From the NCBI RefSeq assembly GCF_000067165.1, contig NC_010162.1:3404501-3468500 (forward strand): a stretch of 64,000 bases of DNA, read 5' to 3'. Position 1 is the stretch's first letter; each line of letters opens with the position of its first letter. The notes below the pieces were generated by a model. It ran no database searches, was not told where the DNA came from, and saw nothing but the letters and a program-made list of their open reading frames with translations. The translations under genes and the position numbers were made by a program. Source of the DNA: Sorangium cellulosum So ce56. GTDB taxonomy: Bacteria; Myxococcota_A; Polyangia; Polyangiales; Polyangiaceae. Below, piece by piece: positions 10,139-18,853 of this stretch.

Positions 10139-11983
10139 TCAGTCGAGCGTGATGTTCTCGCGGGCGCTCTCGCGACGCCGCCACCGGATGAGGCCGAACA
10201 CGGCGAAGAGCGCCGCCGGCAGGAGCGTCAGCGTCCACTGCACGCGCTGCTGCACGGTCTTGCGCTCCGCCCGGTACTCCTCGGCCTTCTTGGCCAGGGT
10301 GGCCTCGTCGTCCGTGGCCTCCTGCTTCGGCTTCTCGATGCCCGCGTAGGTCAGGTTCGTCTCGCCGAACATCTTCGCGGTCGCGGCGAGCAGCGTGCTG
10401 TCCCCCGCCATCCAGTCGAGGGTGTTCTTGAACGCCAGGATGGTGGCGGTCAGGTACTTCTGCGCGTACGGCTGCGAGAGCATCAGGAGATCCTCGTCGC
10501 CGCCCATCCCGCCCATCATCGCCATCTGCGGCGGCATGGGGGGCGGGTTGCCGGAGCGGGCGAACGGGTTCGCGAGGAACTGCGACGCCGAGAGCACGAG
10601 GATCCGGCCCTTGTCCGCGCTCTCCGCGGGCGCGCTGATGCCGAGCCCCTCCTGGCCGCCGAAGGCGCTCTTGAGCTTGCCCTCGACCGTCACCGCGATC
10701 GCGCGCTGCGCGTACTCGCCCTTCGGCTTCCAGTCGGCCGAGAACTTCATGTCGATGGCCTCGGACACGTCGACCGTCGTCTTCGGCGTCGAGCGCGCCA
10801 CGACCTTCATCGTCGCCTCGGGCTGCTTCTCCGGGTGCGGCACGAGGGTCGACGGGAAGGGGAAGGCGAGCTCGGGGAGGCGGAAGAAGCCGGGGAACGA
10901 CGAGTCGAGGATCTGCTCCTTCTCGTCGAAGCGGCTGTCCTCCTGGAGCTGGAGGATGCCCGGCGCGCGGAACCACATCATCTGGCCCGACTGCGTCTGC
11001 ACCGGGATGGCCATCGAGCGGCTCCAGTCGAGGATCGCCTCCTTCTTCATCTCGACGCCGTAGCCGTCGAGCAGCTTCTCGAGGCCCCAGGTGTTGAGCG
11101 ACGCCTTCATCGCCGGGTCCGACGCCTTGAGGTTCACCGCGCCGGCGAACACGGCGAGCGCCTTGTTGCCCAGCATCATGAACTGGTCGATGCGGCGCAG
11201 CTCCTTCTCGGTGAACTCCTTGCCCGGCTGCGTGATCACGAGGCCGGCGAGCTCCTTGTTGATCTCGCTGTCGCCGCCCTTCAGATCGACGTCCTCGAAC
11301 TTGTAGAACGGGAAGTGGTGCTCGAGCAGCGCGCGCATCGACGGGCCGCCGCCCCGGCCGCCCTGCGACGCGACGAGGTTCGCGTCCGTCAGCTTGATCT
11401 CATCCTTGCCGGTCACGACGCCGATCTTGGTGTCGATGGCGTCCGCCTTGTCGCGGATCTCGCGGATGGTGTTCGTGATCCAGAACTCGAGGCCCTGCGC
11501 CTGGTCCGGCGAGAGCATCGGGATCGCCTCCTTCTCGCTGCCGTACTTGAAGGCGATGCCCATGAACCCGCGGGTGATCGTGGCCTGATCCTGGCCGGTC
11601 TCGCTCCCCTCGCCGAAGGCGGCCTCCTGCAGGCCCGCCTCCTTGGCGGCGGCGCGCTGCTCGTCCGTCTTCGCCTCGATGATCGCGTAGTGGAGCTTGC
11701 CGTTCGAGGCCTGCTCGTACTCGTTCATGAGGTCGGTGAGGTCCTGGATGAACGCCTCGTGCTTCGGGAGCCCCCGGGTGACGTAGACGTCGATCTGGAG
11801 ATCCTGCTTGAGCCCCTCGCGGACGAGGTGGGCCGAGCCCTTCGAGAGGGTGAACCTCTCGGCCTTCGTCATGTCGAAGCGCTTGTAAGCGCCGTACGAG
11901 ATGATGTTGGCCGCCACGAGGATGGCGGCGACGATGGCCAGGTAGACGCCTGTCTGCGTCGCGGCTTTGGCTTTCCGTTCCAT
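10139..11983 (-). CDS. GldG-family auxiliary protein of an ABC transporter
   Basis: A 614-residue protein with an N-terminal transmembrane segment (VYLAIVAAILVAANIISYGAY), a long periplasmic region and a second transmembrane helix near the C-terminus (WTLTLLPAALFAVFGLIRW). The first part reads KRFDMTKAERFTLSKGSAHLVREGL and LQIDVYVTRGLP, the typical start of the GldG/ABC_transp_aux domain; an Ala- and Met-rich region follows. GldG was named for gliding in Bacteroidetes, but related ATPase-permease-GldG sets are widespread and should not be read as proof of gliding. A Shine-Dalgarno-like AAGGACC precedes the ATG. It follows the permease by nine bases. Confidence 0.85.
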   Translation of the reverse strand: MERKAKAATQTGVYLAIVAAILVAANIISYGAYKRFDMTKAERFTLSKGSAHLVREGLKQDLQIDVYVTRGLPKHEAFIQDLTDLMNEYEQASNGKLHYAIIEAKTDEQRAAAKEAGLQEAAFGEGSETGQDQATITRGFMGIAFKYGSEKEAIPMLSPDQAQGLEFWITNTIREIRDKADAIDTKIGVVTGKDEIKLTDANLVASQGGRGGGPSMRALLEHHFPFYKFEDVDLKGGDSEINKELAGLVITQPGKEFTEKELRRIDQFMMLGNKALAVFAGAVNLKASDPAMKASLNTWGLEKLLDGYGVEMKKEAILDWSRSMAIPVQTQSGQMMWFRAPGILQLQEDSRFDEKEQILDSSFPGFFRLPELAFPFPSTLVPHPEKQPEATMKVVARSTPKTTVDVSEAIDMKFSADWKPKGEYAQRAIAVTVEGKLKSAFGGQEGLGISAPAESADKGRILVLSASQFLANPFARSGNPPPMPPQMAMMGGMGGDEDLLMLSQPYAQKYLTATILAFKNTLDWMAGDSTLLAATAKMFGETNLTYAGIEKPKQEATDDEATLAKKAEEYRAERKTVQQRVQWTLTLLPAALFAVFGLIRWRRRESARENITLD

Positions 11984-11992
11984 GGTTGGTCC

Positions 11993-12727
11993 TTACGCCC
12001 ACTTCCTGCGCTCGAGCGCCCTGAACGAGGCCATGAGGCAGCCCGCTGTGATCGAGAGGAAGAAGACGATGTCTCGGGTGGACACCATGCCGCGCGCGAA
12101 CGGCGTGAGGCGGGTGTCGAAGCTGATGAAGGAGAGGACGTCGCGGAAGAGCGACGGGGCGTAGTCGGCGAGGTTGTCCACGCCGTGCAGGAAGCCGAGC
12201 ACCAGGAAGGTGATGAAGAACGCGATCACCTGGCTGTCGGTCAGCGACGAGATGAGGAGGCCGATCGACACCGCCGCCGCGCTGTAGAGCACGAGGCCGA
12301 TGTACCCCGAGAGCACCGGCCCGCTGTCGAGCGCGCCGAGGTGCCAGGGCCACACGAACATCATCAGCGGGTAGAGGATCGTCGAGAAGACGAGCACGAG
12401 GACGAGCCCCCACGCGCCGAGGAACTTGCCGAGGACGACCTCGTGATCCTGCACGGGCAGGGTGATCAGCATCTCCAGCGTGCCGCTCCGCTTCTCCTCG
12501 GCGATGAGCCGCATCGTGATGACGGGGATGATGAGGAAGGAGAGCCCTATGGGCGCCCAGCTGAACAGCTGCACGAGCGAGGCGCGGTCCGCCTGCCAGA
12601 AGCCGCCGTTCATCAGGAAGAAGATGACGCCGAGCGCGATCAGCCCGAAGCAGATCACGACATAGGCCAGGGGGGAATCGAAGTTGGAGCGGAACTCCCG
12701 CTTCGCGATGGTCAGGGTGGTGCTCAT
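11993..12727 (-). CDS. ABC-2 type permease (GldF-like)
   Basis: A 244-residue integral membrane protein with about six hydrophobic segments, for example LAYVVICFGLIALGVIFFLM, LSFLIIPVITMRLIAEEKRSG, VIAFFITFLVLGFLHGV and DIVFFLSITAGCLMASF. The ITMRLIAEEKRSGTLEMLITLPV stretch around the third helix is the conserved ABC-2/NatB-type coupling segment. It would form the membrane channel driven by the ATPase encoded five bases upstream. Its last base is nine bases before the GldG-like gene, so the order ATPase-permease-GldG-DUF4340 is a single operon. Confidence 0.9.
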   Translation of the reverse strand: MSTTLTIAKREFRSNFDSPLAYVVICFGLIALGVIFFLMNGGFWQADRASLVQLFSWAPIGLSFLIIPVITMRLIAEEKRSGTLEMLITLPVQDHEVVLGKFLGAWGLVLVLVFSTILYPLMMFVWPWHLGALDSGPVLSGYIGLVLYSAAAVSIGLLISSLTDSQVIAFFITFLVLGFLHGVDNLADYAPSLFRDVLSFISFDTRLTPFARGMVSTRDIVFFLSITAGCLMASFRALERRKWA

Positions 12728-12732
12728 ACCGT

Positions 12733-13920
12733 TCAGCCCTTCTTCTTGGCGGGCGCTTCTTCCTCTGCGCCTTCGTCCTCGTCGCCGTCGCGGCCGTCCT
12801 TGGCCTCGTCGCCGGCGCTGTCGTCGTCCTCGTCCTCTTCGTCCTCGTCGTCGGCCGCGGCGCTCGCCTCGTCCTCATCGTCGAGGTCGTCGGTGATCAG
12901 CTTGCGGCCGCGATCCTTGCGCTCGTCGCCGCGCGTGAGCGCCTTGAACACGTCCTCGAGGCTCTGCGAGTCGCGCCGCATCTCGAGGAGGAGCCAGCCC
13001 TTCTGCACGACGAGCTGGAAGAGCTCGGGCCGGATGTCGCCGCCGAGCGCGCCGAGGAGCTGGAAGCTGTGGGCGCTGTCGCCTGTCGGCAGCTCGGTGA
13101 CGCTCGTGACCCCGGGCAGACCGGAGAGCGCCTCCTGGACCTCCTGGGCCGTCGGGGGCTTGCGCGCGCCCGACCGGTAACCGTCGCCGCCCTCGAAGAC
13201 CTTCTTCTCGTGGACGGTGATGACGTACCGGACCTTGCCGCTCTTGGCGCGGATGTCGTCGAGCGGGCCGTCGGCGACGACGCGCCCCTTGGAGACGACG
13301 ATGGCGCGGGCACAGGCGGCCTCGACCTCGGAGAGGTTGTGGGTGGAGAGGAGGATCGTCCGCTCCTTGCCGATCTCCTTGATGTAGCGGATGACCTCCG
13401 CCTTCTCGTTCGGGTCGAGATCGCTCGTCGGCTCGTCGAGGATGAGGATCGGGGGGTCGTGGACGAGCGCCTGGCCTAGGCCGACGCGCTGGCGATAGCC
13501 GTGGGAGAGCGTGCCGATGTCCTTGCCGAGCACCTGGGCGAGGCCGCACACCTCGACGATCCCCTTCATCCGCTTCTTGAAGAGCGAGTGATCGAGGCCG
13601 CGCATGTCGGCGACGAACGAGAGGTACTCCCAGACGTTCATCTCGCCGTAGAGCGGGGCGCGCTGGGGCAGGTACCCGAGCTTGCGCCGGACATCGAGCG
13701 GGTCGTCGAAGACGTCGTACCCGTGGACCCGCGCCGTCCCGGCCGACGCCGAGAGGAAGCAGGTGAGGATGCGCATCGTCGTCGACTTGCCGGCCCCGTT
13801 CGGTCCCAGGAAGCCGACGACCTCGCCGCGATGGACCTCGAAGCTCACCTTGTCGAGCGCGCGCAGCGACCCATAGCGCTTGGTCAGCGAGCTCGCCTCG
13901 ATCATCACATCGCTAGCCAA
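12733..13920 (-). CDS. ABC transporter ATP-binding protein (GldA/NatA-like) with acidic tail
   Basis: A complete nucleotide-binding domain: Walker A GPNGAGKST, Q-loop LGYLPQRAPLY, signature LSHGYRQRVGLGQAL (LSHGY in place of LSGGQ, as is common in this subfamily), Walker B ILILDEPTSDLD and switch His in LLSTHNLSEV. After the domain come about 90 residues and then a roughly 50-residue tail that is almost entirely Asp, Glu and Ala, ending in a Lys run. The start is decided by an exact AAGGAGGT at 13925-13932, which lies four bases before a TTG at 13920; the ATG at 13905 would be about 19 bases away. The tail is unusual for the family and might bind cations or basic proteins. Confidence 0.88.
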   Translation of the reverse strand: MASDVMIEASSLTKRYGSLRALDKVSFEVHRGEVVGFLGPNGAGKSTTMRILTCFLSASAGTARVHGYDVFDDPLDVRRKLGYLPQRAPLYGEMNVWEYLSFVADMRGLDHSLFKKRMKGIVEVCGLAQVLGKDIGTLSHGYRQRVGLGQALVHDPPILILDEPTSDLDPNEKAEVIRYIKEIGKERTILLSTHNLSEVEAACARAIVVSKGRVVADGPLDDIRAKSGKVRYVITVHEKKVFEGGDGYRSGARKPPTAQEVQEALSGLPGVTSVTELPTGDSAHSFQLLGALGGDIRPELFQLVVQKGWLLLEMRRDSQSLEDVFKALTRGDERKDRGRKLITDDLDDEDEASAAADDEDEEDEDDDSAGDEAKDGRDGDEDEGAEEEAPAKKKG

Positions 13921-13924
13921 AATG

Positions 13925-13932
13925 ACCTCCTT
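13925..13932 (-). promoter_or_regulatory. Consensus Shine-Dalgarno that favours a TTG start
   Basis: AAGGAGGT on the minus strand matches the anti-Shine-Dalgarno core over eight bases. Its spacing fits the TTG at 13920 and not the in-frame GTG (13908) or ATG (13905). Confidence 0.75.
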
Positions 13933-14059
13933 AGATGGTTCCTTGAGAAGCGGAGCGCCCTGCTCCGTCGTTCGCCCCTGGCGATCCCCCCCGCCCTGGC
14001 CGGCGGACGCGCCGTTGTGGCACCCTGGATCACCCATTACCCAGGCGAAAGGCGGCGCC

Positions 14060-14087
14060 ATCGTAGCGGCGGGTGGATCTCTGTCAA
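14060..14087 (-). promoter_or_regulatory. Sigma-70-type promoter of the GldA-like ABC operon
   Basis: On the minus strand TTGACA (14087-14082, a perfect -35) is followed after 16 bases by TACGAT (14065-14060, four of six -10 positions). Transcription would begin near 14053 and leave a leader of about 130 bases before the ABC ATPase gene. This is the clearest sigma-70-like promoter I can read in the window. Confidence 0.6.
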
Positions 14088-14297
14088 CAGCGCCGACCCG
14101 AAGCCGCTGAACCTGGGGTTTATTCCCGGCGATCGGGGGCGCACCGGGCACGGTTGTCCGGGCTATCCCCGGTTTGGCGGGGTCGCAGCGGTTCCTCCGC
14201 GGCGTGTCGTGCGTGGGACGGGCTCGCCCGGCGCGCGCCGCTGCCGAATTTCTCCTTGACCTGGGCGTCTGTGTTGGACTAGTTGGCCACACCTCGC
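14088..14297. other. Divergent intergenic region between the ABC operon and aspartokinase
   Basis: About 210 bases between the ABC operon promoter and the aspartokinase start. I see no gene. A TTGACC at 14256-14261 could be a -35 element for the aspartokinase gene but no convincing -10 follows at the right distance. Confidence 0.4.
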
Positions 14298-15545
14298 GTG
14301 AGCCTCATCGTCCAGAAGTTCGGCGGCACGTCCGTCGGGTCCATCGAGCGCATCCAGCGGGCGGCCGCGCGGGCGCTCGCCACACAGCAGGCCGGTCATG
14401 ACGTCGTGGTCATCGTCAGCGCGATGTCCGGCGAGACGAACCGGCTGCTCAAGCTGGCGTCGGACATCGCGCCGGTGCCCGACGCGCGGGAGATGGACGC
14501 GCTCGCGGCGACCGGCGAGCAGGTCTCGGCCGCGCTGATGGCGATTGCGATCCAGGCGCAGGGGGGCAAGGCGCGGAGCTTCCTCGGCCACCAGCTGAAG
14601 ATCCTGACGGACAGCGCTTATACGAAGGCGCGGATCAAGGCGATCGACGCCCAGCGGCTGCACGAGGCGCTGGCCGGGGGGAAGATCGCGGTGGTCGCCG
14701 GGTTCCAGGGCGTGGACGACGCGGGCAACATCACGACGCTCGGCCGGGGCGGCAGCGACACGAGCGCCGTGGCGATCGCGGCGGCGGTGGGCGCCGAGTG
14801 CGAGATCTACACGGACGTCGACGGTGTTTACACAACGGACCCGAACATCTGCAAGACGGCGCGGAAGATCGAGCGGATCAGCTACGAAGAGATGCTGGAG
14901 CTCGCCTCGCTGGGAGCGAAGGTCCTTCAGATACGGAGCGTGGAGGTTGCGATGAAGTACGGTGTCCCGGTGCATGTGCGGTCGTCGTTCTCGGACGTGC
15001 CGGGCACGTGGGTCGTCAGCGAGGAGCAGTCTCTCGAGAGCGTGACGGTGACGGGCGTGGCGCTCGACCGGAACGAGGCGCGGGTCATGCTCGTCGGCGT
15101 CGACGACAAGCCGGGCGTGGTGGCGCAGATCTTCGGCGCGCTGGCCGAGGAGAACATCAGCGTCGACATGATCATCCAGAACGCGCCGAGCTACGGCCTG
15201 GAGACGCGCGGCACGTCCGGCGAGGTGAAGGCCGACGTCACGTTCACCGTCGGCAAGGCGGATCTCCCGCGGGCGAAGCTCGTGATGGAGAAGGTCTCCA
15301 GCGGCGTGCGCGCGATGAGCATCCGTTACGAGGAGGACATCGTGAAGGTGTCGATCGTCGGCCTCGGGATGCGGACGCACGCGGGCGTGGCGGCGCGGAT
15401 GTTCCAGCTGCTCGCGGCGGAGGGGATCAACATCCAGGCGATCTCCACGAGCGAGATCAAGATCTCGTGCCTCGTCTCGACGAAGTATGCCGAGCTCGCC
15501 GTCCGTGCGCTGCACGATGGCTTCGGGCTGGGCGGCAAAGCCTGA
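14298..15545 (+). CDS. lysC: Aspartate kinase
   Basis: A 415-residue aspartokinase, the first enzyme of the Lys/Met/Thr/diaminopimelate pathway (aspartate + ATP to 4-phospho-aspartate). The N-terminal kinase domain has LIVQKFGGTSVGS, SAMSGETNRLL, GRGGSDTSAVAIAAAV and YTDVDGVYTTDP. Two C-terminal ACT domains follow (VMLVGVDDKPGVVAQIFGAL and SIVGLGMRTHAGVAARMF...INIQAISTSEIKISCLV), the layout of the feedback-regulated alpha-type enzyme. I use the GTG at 14298 because LIVQKFGG is normally within a few residues of the start; an in-frame TTG at 14283 would add five residues. No other gene of the pathway is adjacent, so it seems to be a single-gene unit. Confidence 0.95.
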   Translation: MSLIVQKFGGTSVGSIERIQRAAARALATQQAGHDVVVIVSAMSGETNRLLKLASDIAPVPDAREMDALAATGEQVSAALMAIAIQAQGGKARSFLGHQLKILTDSAYTKARIKAIDAQRLHEALAGGKIAVVAGFQGVDDAGNITTLGRGGSDTSAVAIAAAVGAECEIYTDVDGVYTTDPNICKTARKIERISYEEMLELASLGAKVLQIRSVEVAMKYGVPVHVRSSFSDVPGTWVVSEEQSLESVTVTGVALDRNEARVMLVGVDDKPGVVAQIFGALAEENISVDMIIQNAPSYGLETRGTSGEVKADVTFTVGKADLPRAKLVMEKVSSGVRAMSIRYEEDIVKVSIVGLGMRTHAGVAARMFQLLAAEGINIQAISTSEIKISCLVSTKYAELAVRALHDGFGLGGKA

Positions 15546-15621
15546 CCGAACCCGCGCTACCGTCGTGATGCGCTCGCCGTGAGCGGCCCCCGACCCGGTC
15601 GGTGAGGCGGCTCGCGGTGCG

Positions 15622-15953
15622 TTGCGTTATGGTGTCGCGATCGCTCCGTCGGGGCGCACAGCGTCGGTCCATGCGAAGCTCATCGGACCGAGCGACGTTG
15701 CCTCGGCACCCATGGAAACATCCACCTCCAGGGCGGCCCTGCGCGGGTGGTGGACGAGGGGTAGTCCATGGGCGGCGCGCAGAGCGCCTGGCACGAGGGG
15801 CCGAGCTCCTCGAGCGTGGATATCATGTTCACGCGGGTCGATCGCCTCGTCCAGAACAACTTCCATGTCCGGAGCTCGCGGCTGGCGAACGAGCGCGCGG
15901 ACATCGCTCTGCCGAGCGAGGACTGCGCTGAGGACGACCTGATGTGTCGCTGA
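15622..15953 (+). pseudogene. Possible decayed gene or small ORFs between aspartokinase and the 33-bp repeat array
   Basis: The stretch 15546-16199 has no convincing intact gene. From 15622 one frame reads RYGVAIAPSGRTASVHAKLIGPSD, which resembles the GV.FAPSG...A.V.GP segment common in the C-terminal domains of myxobacterial secreted TPR/AgmX-like proteins. A different frame from the ATG at 15768 gives a plausible 61-residue peptide (to 15953) with strong G/C at third positions, but it is preceded by an in-frame stop. A frameshift between the two would unite them, so a gene remnant is the best guess. It could equally be non-coding. Confidence 0.25.
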
Positions 15954-16199
15954 GACGGCCCCCTGCGCGCGCCGCGCCGGCTCCGATGACACGCCGTACA
16001 GCGTCAGCGTCGCTTTCTTGATGTCCGCCGCCGCGCGACGGCCGAGAGATCGAGCCGGAGGACCCCGCGCCGCACGCAGCACGGAAGAACACGCGAGGGG
16101 ACCCAGGCTTCCATCGCTCGGAGGTGCTCGAGCGATCCCACGTATCGAAGGGGCGGCGTTCACTTCACAGCCGGCCTGCGGAGTCGGGCCTCCGATGTC

Positions 16200-16395
16200 C
16201 GATGTCACGTGACATGGGACATGTCACGCCCCCGATCTCCGATGTCACGTGACATGTCACGCCTCCGATCTCCGATGTCACGTGACATGTCACGCCTCCG
16301 ATGTCCGATGTCACGTGACATGTCACGCCTCCGATGTCCGATGTCACGTGACATGTCACGCCCCCGATCTCCGATGTCACGTGACATGTCACGCC
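16200..16395. repeat. Six-copy 33-bp repeat array of CACGTG palindromes
   Basis: Copies start at 16200 (40 bases because of a 7-base insertion), 16240, 16273, 16306, 16339 and 16372 (partial). Each contains the perfect 14-bp palindrome ATGTCACGTGACAT (at 16202, 16242, 16275, 16308, 16341 and 16374), which overlaps a second 12-bp palindrome, GTGACATGTCAC. Unit ends differ only by CTCCGATCTC versus CTCCGATGTC variants. Five of the six are spaced exactly 33 bases, close to three helical turns, so the sites would face the same side of the DNA. The array lies upstream of a Cys-rich secreted-protein gene and could be a multi-site operator. The repeats have no variable spacers. Confidence 0.92.
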
Positions 16396-16458
16396 GCTGC
16401 GTCATAGCAGCGGCCGCTTGATCGGATCCGCTGAGTAGGTTATCGCTGCCGTGGGGCG

Positions 16459-16487
16459 GTGACAGGTCTGTCTTCGACATGTATTTA
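16459..16487 (+). promoter_or_regulatory. Candidate promoter of the Cys-rich secreted-protein gene
   Basis: GTGACA at 16459-16464 (five of six -35 positions) and TATTTA at 16482-16487 (three of six -10 positions) are separated by 17 bases, about 65 bases downstream of the repeat array and 44 bases upstream of the ATG at 16531. The -10 is weak, so this is a suggestion. Confidence 0.35.
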
Positions 16488-16530
16488 GTCGAGAGCCCGC
16501 CTCGCCACCACGTCTGCTGGAGGAAAATCA

Positions 16531-17010
16531 ATGACAACGAAAAAGCTCGCTTTGCGCTTCCGGATCGCATCATCGCTCATGTTGTTCTGCGTCGCCGCGG
16601 GAGCTGCCGTGTCCACGGCGTCGTGCACGGTCGCCGCACCAGGCGACGCGAGCGACTGCGCGCCGGGCGAGGCGGGGTGTGACAGCGAGACCCAGGCTAC
16701 AGATGCCTTCGCCCTGGAGGAGGAGCTCGTCTGCGACAACACGAGCGTCTGCGGAGATTCCACGAGCGGGTGTGTACAATGCGCGCTCGGAGGCAACTGC
16801 TCGGCTGCTCTCAACGCCTGCGCGGTCAGCGACGCATGCATCTTCTACCTGGATTGCACCACGGTCACGTGCGGGCTGGAGCCTGAATGCGTGGCCGAAT
16901 GCGCGGAGACGTTCCCGGCGGGCGCCGCCCTGGCCCATGCCGTGTATTCCTGCCTCTACTGCGACGAGTGCCCGAACGACTGCAGCGGAGTGGGCTACGC
17001 GTGCGAGTGA
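16531..17010 (+). CDS. Cys-rich secreted protein of unknown function
   Basis: A 159-residue protein with a clear export signal (TTKKLALRFRIASSLMLFCVAAGAAV) ending near STASC, which may be a lipobox variant or a signal peptidase I site. The mature part has roughly 20 cysteines, with blocks such as CVQCALGGNC, CAVSDAC and CLYCDECPNDC. Such Cys-rich C-terminal modules are common in myxobacterial surface proteins. The start is well supported by GGAGGA at 16519-16524, six bases before the ATG. The codon use is a little less GC-biased than in the neighbours. The six-copy palindrome array and a candidate promoter lie directly upstream, so its expression is probably specially regulated. No function can be assigned. 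Confidence 0.78.
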   Translation: MTTKKLALRFRIASSLMLFCVAAGAAVSTASCTVAAPGDASDCAPGEAGCDSETQATDAFALEEELVCDNTSVCGDSTSGCVQCALGGNCSAALNACAVSDACIFYLDCTTVTCGLEPECVAECAETFPAGAALAHAVYSCLYCDECPNDCSGVGYACE

Positions 17011-17179
17011 CGGCGCAGCCCGCGCCGACCTTCACCGCCGCACGTCGCGCGCGACGCGGACGCCGAACGCCTTGAGCTTCTGATCGGCGCTTGCCGGATC
17101 GAGCGGCCGTCCTTGGCGCAGCAGCGGACTCGACACCCGCTGCTGCGCTCCTTGGTTCGCGCTCTCCAGGGAAGGGACG

Positions 17180-18811
17180 CTAGTCCTGCGCCATCGCCGC
17201 GGCGAAGCGCAGCAGCCCCTCGCCCCAGCCGCCGAGGATGTACGTGCGGTCGTAGAACTCGGGCACGAGCGTGTCCTGGTACCCGGCGACCTGGACCAGG
17301 AACACGCGCACGTCGCGGTTCACCCGAGCGCGGTACGTCGCCACGAGCTTCGCCACGTCGATGTAGTGCCCGTTCCAGGCGAAGTCGGCGTAGTCCTTCG
17401 GCCGCGTACCGTACAGGCCGCCGTGGCCGGCCTGCATGTCGCTCATCACGAACACCGAGTCCCAGCGCTGCCGCTCGCGGATCGCGCGATCCCAGAAGAG
17501 CCACACGCCGTTCTCGGTCGCCGTCCCGATCGTGCGGGCGAGGTGCTCCGCCTTCTCGAGCTGCGAGAACACGCTCTCCTGCTTGCGCACCGCGAAGGTC
17601 TCCAGCCGGTCGCCGAACACGCCGAGGTGCCCGTCGCTCGAGCGCATCCCGGCCACGACCCCCGTGAGGTTCGCGATCGTGGAGATCTGCATCGTCCCGA
17701 GGCTGCTCGTGGTCGTGCCCTGCGCGGATCCGCTGTTGTCGCAGAGCACCATCACGCGGCCGGGGAAGTACGGCACCTGACCGAGCGATCGGTTCAGGCA
17801 CTTCTCCACCGCGTCGAGCACGGCGCCCGGCGCGCAGCCCTTCACGGCGCGGTAAGCGCTGTAGTACCGGAACGGCAGCTGCTTGCCCTCCGCGGCCGTC
17901 TCGACGAGCTTCGGCAGGAACTGGTCGAACGGCACGCGCGCCTCGATCAGGTTGCGCAGGTTGCGCAGCAGGGCCATGTGGCCCATGACCGGCAGCGCCT
18001 TGCGCCACGCGCACCGGTTCGAGCCGCGCGCCGAGACGATCGCCTCCCAGGTGCGGCCCGTCGCGCGGAGCGCGCCCTTCGCGAGGCGGTCCACGCTGGG
18101 GCTCTTCGGGTGCACGAGGTTCATGACGTCCACGGTCTTGCTCCCCTTGCCCTCGAGCCGGTACTTCGCGAGGGCGTGATCATCGAAGCGCTCGAGCGCG
18201 TCGCGCAGCGCGCGCTTCAGCGCGTTCGGCACCGGCTTGCCGAAGCGGTAGAGCTGGTACGCGAGGGCGACCGCCGGCTCGTCCGCCCGCTTCAGGATGG
18301 ACGGCGCGTAGCGGCGCACGAGGCCCGTCCCGCGCACGGAGGCGGTGTTCGCCGCGCGCACCAGGATGACCTGGGGCGTCGTGCGCAGATGCTCCTCCTC
18401 GCGCAGCCGCGCCGCCTCGGCGAGCGTCGCCTCCGGATCGGCCGCGAGCGCCTCGTCGATGGCCTTCTCGATCAGCGCCGCCGGCGAGAGCTTGCGCCAC
18501 TCGGCCGGGTCCACGGCGCCGAGCGTCTCGCGCAGGCGCCGCACCTCGGCGTCCGAGAGGCGCGCGCGGGCGGCCGCCTTCTTCGCCGCCTTCGCCGACA
18601 CCTTCGCCTTCGCCGCGTTCACGGCCTTCGCCGGGCGCGGATCCGCGGGGTCGCGGTGGTAATACATGGGCTCGCCGAAGAAGCACGACGAGGCCGCGAG
18701 GCGGAGGCGCTTCAGCGGATCGGCGATGTCGAAAGAGCGGCCGCCCATCCAGTTCAGGTGCGCGTCGGCGCTGCGCTTGTCCTGACGCTTGAGATGCTGA
18801 AAGAACGCCAT
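17180..18811 (-). CDS. rsr: Ro60-family TROVE-domain RNA-binding protein (Rsr)
   Basis: A 543-residue orthologue of Ro60, a ring-shaped protein that binds Y RNAs and the ends of misfolded RNAs and, in bacteria, can work with polynucleotide phosphorylase. The TROVE HEAT-repeat region covers the first about 340 residues (start MAFFQHLKRQDKR, LRNLRNLIEA, FRYYSAYRAVKG). A von Willebrand A-like domain follows with the metal-site sequence LCDNSGSAQ (Asp358, Ser360, Ser362), DRLETF, VFVMSDMQAG and the closing YILGGWGEGLLRF. A Lys/Ala-rich insertion at about 62-90 is extra. The start is supported by GGAGGTG eight bases before the ATG. A tRNA-like RNA is encoded 166 bases upstream on the same strand, the position expected for a Y RNA gene. 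Confidence 0.93.
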   Translation of the reverse strand: MAFFQHLKRQDKRSADAHLNWMGGRSFDIADPLKRLRLAASSCFFGEPMYYHRDPADPRPAKAVNAAKAKVSAKAAKKAAARARLSDAEVRRLRETLGAVDPAEWRKLSPAALIEKAIDEALAADPEATLAEAARLREEEHLRTTPQVILVRAANTASVRGTGLVRRYAPSILKRADEPAVALAYQLYRFGKPVPNALKRALRDALERFDDHALAKYRLEGKGSKTVDVMNLVHPKSPSVDRLAKGALRATGRTWEAIVSARGSNRCAWRKALPVMGHMALLRNLRNLIEARVPFDQFLPKLVETAAEGKQLPFRYYSAYRAVKGCAPGAVLDAVEKCLNRSLGQVPYFPGRVMVLCDNSGSAQGTTTSSLGTMQISTIANLTGVVAGMRSSDGHLGVFGDRLETFAVRKQESVFSQLEKAEHLARTIGTATENGVWLFWDRAIRERQRWDSVFVMSDMQAGHGGLYGTRPKDYADFAWNGHYIDVAKLVATYRARVNRDVRVFLVQVAGYQDTLVPEFYDRTYILGGWGEGLLRFAAAMAQD

Positions 18812-18853
18812 GATGACACCTCCATCCTCGACGCACGCGCGGCGAGGGGTCGA

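Noticed and set aside
9035..13180. Very long plus-strand open frame opposite the ABC operon
   Set aside because: It is antisense to four recognisable genes and arises from high GC at third codon positions; the translation is Arg/Leu-rich without domains.
10139..13920. Proof of gliding-motility machinery
   Set aside because: GldA/F/G-type ABC sets occur in many non-gliding bacteria; no other gliding gene is present in the window.
16200..16395. CRISPR array
   Set aside because: The 33-bp units are contiguous and almost identical; there are no unique spacers and no cas genes.
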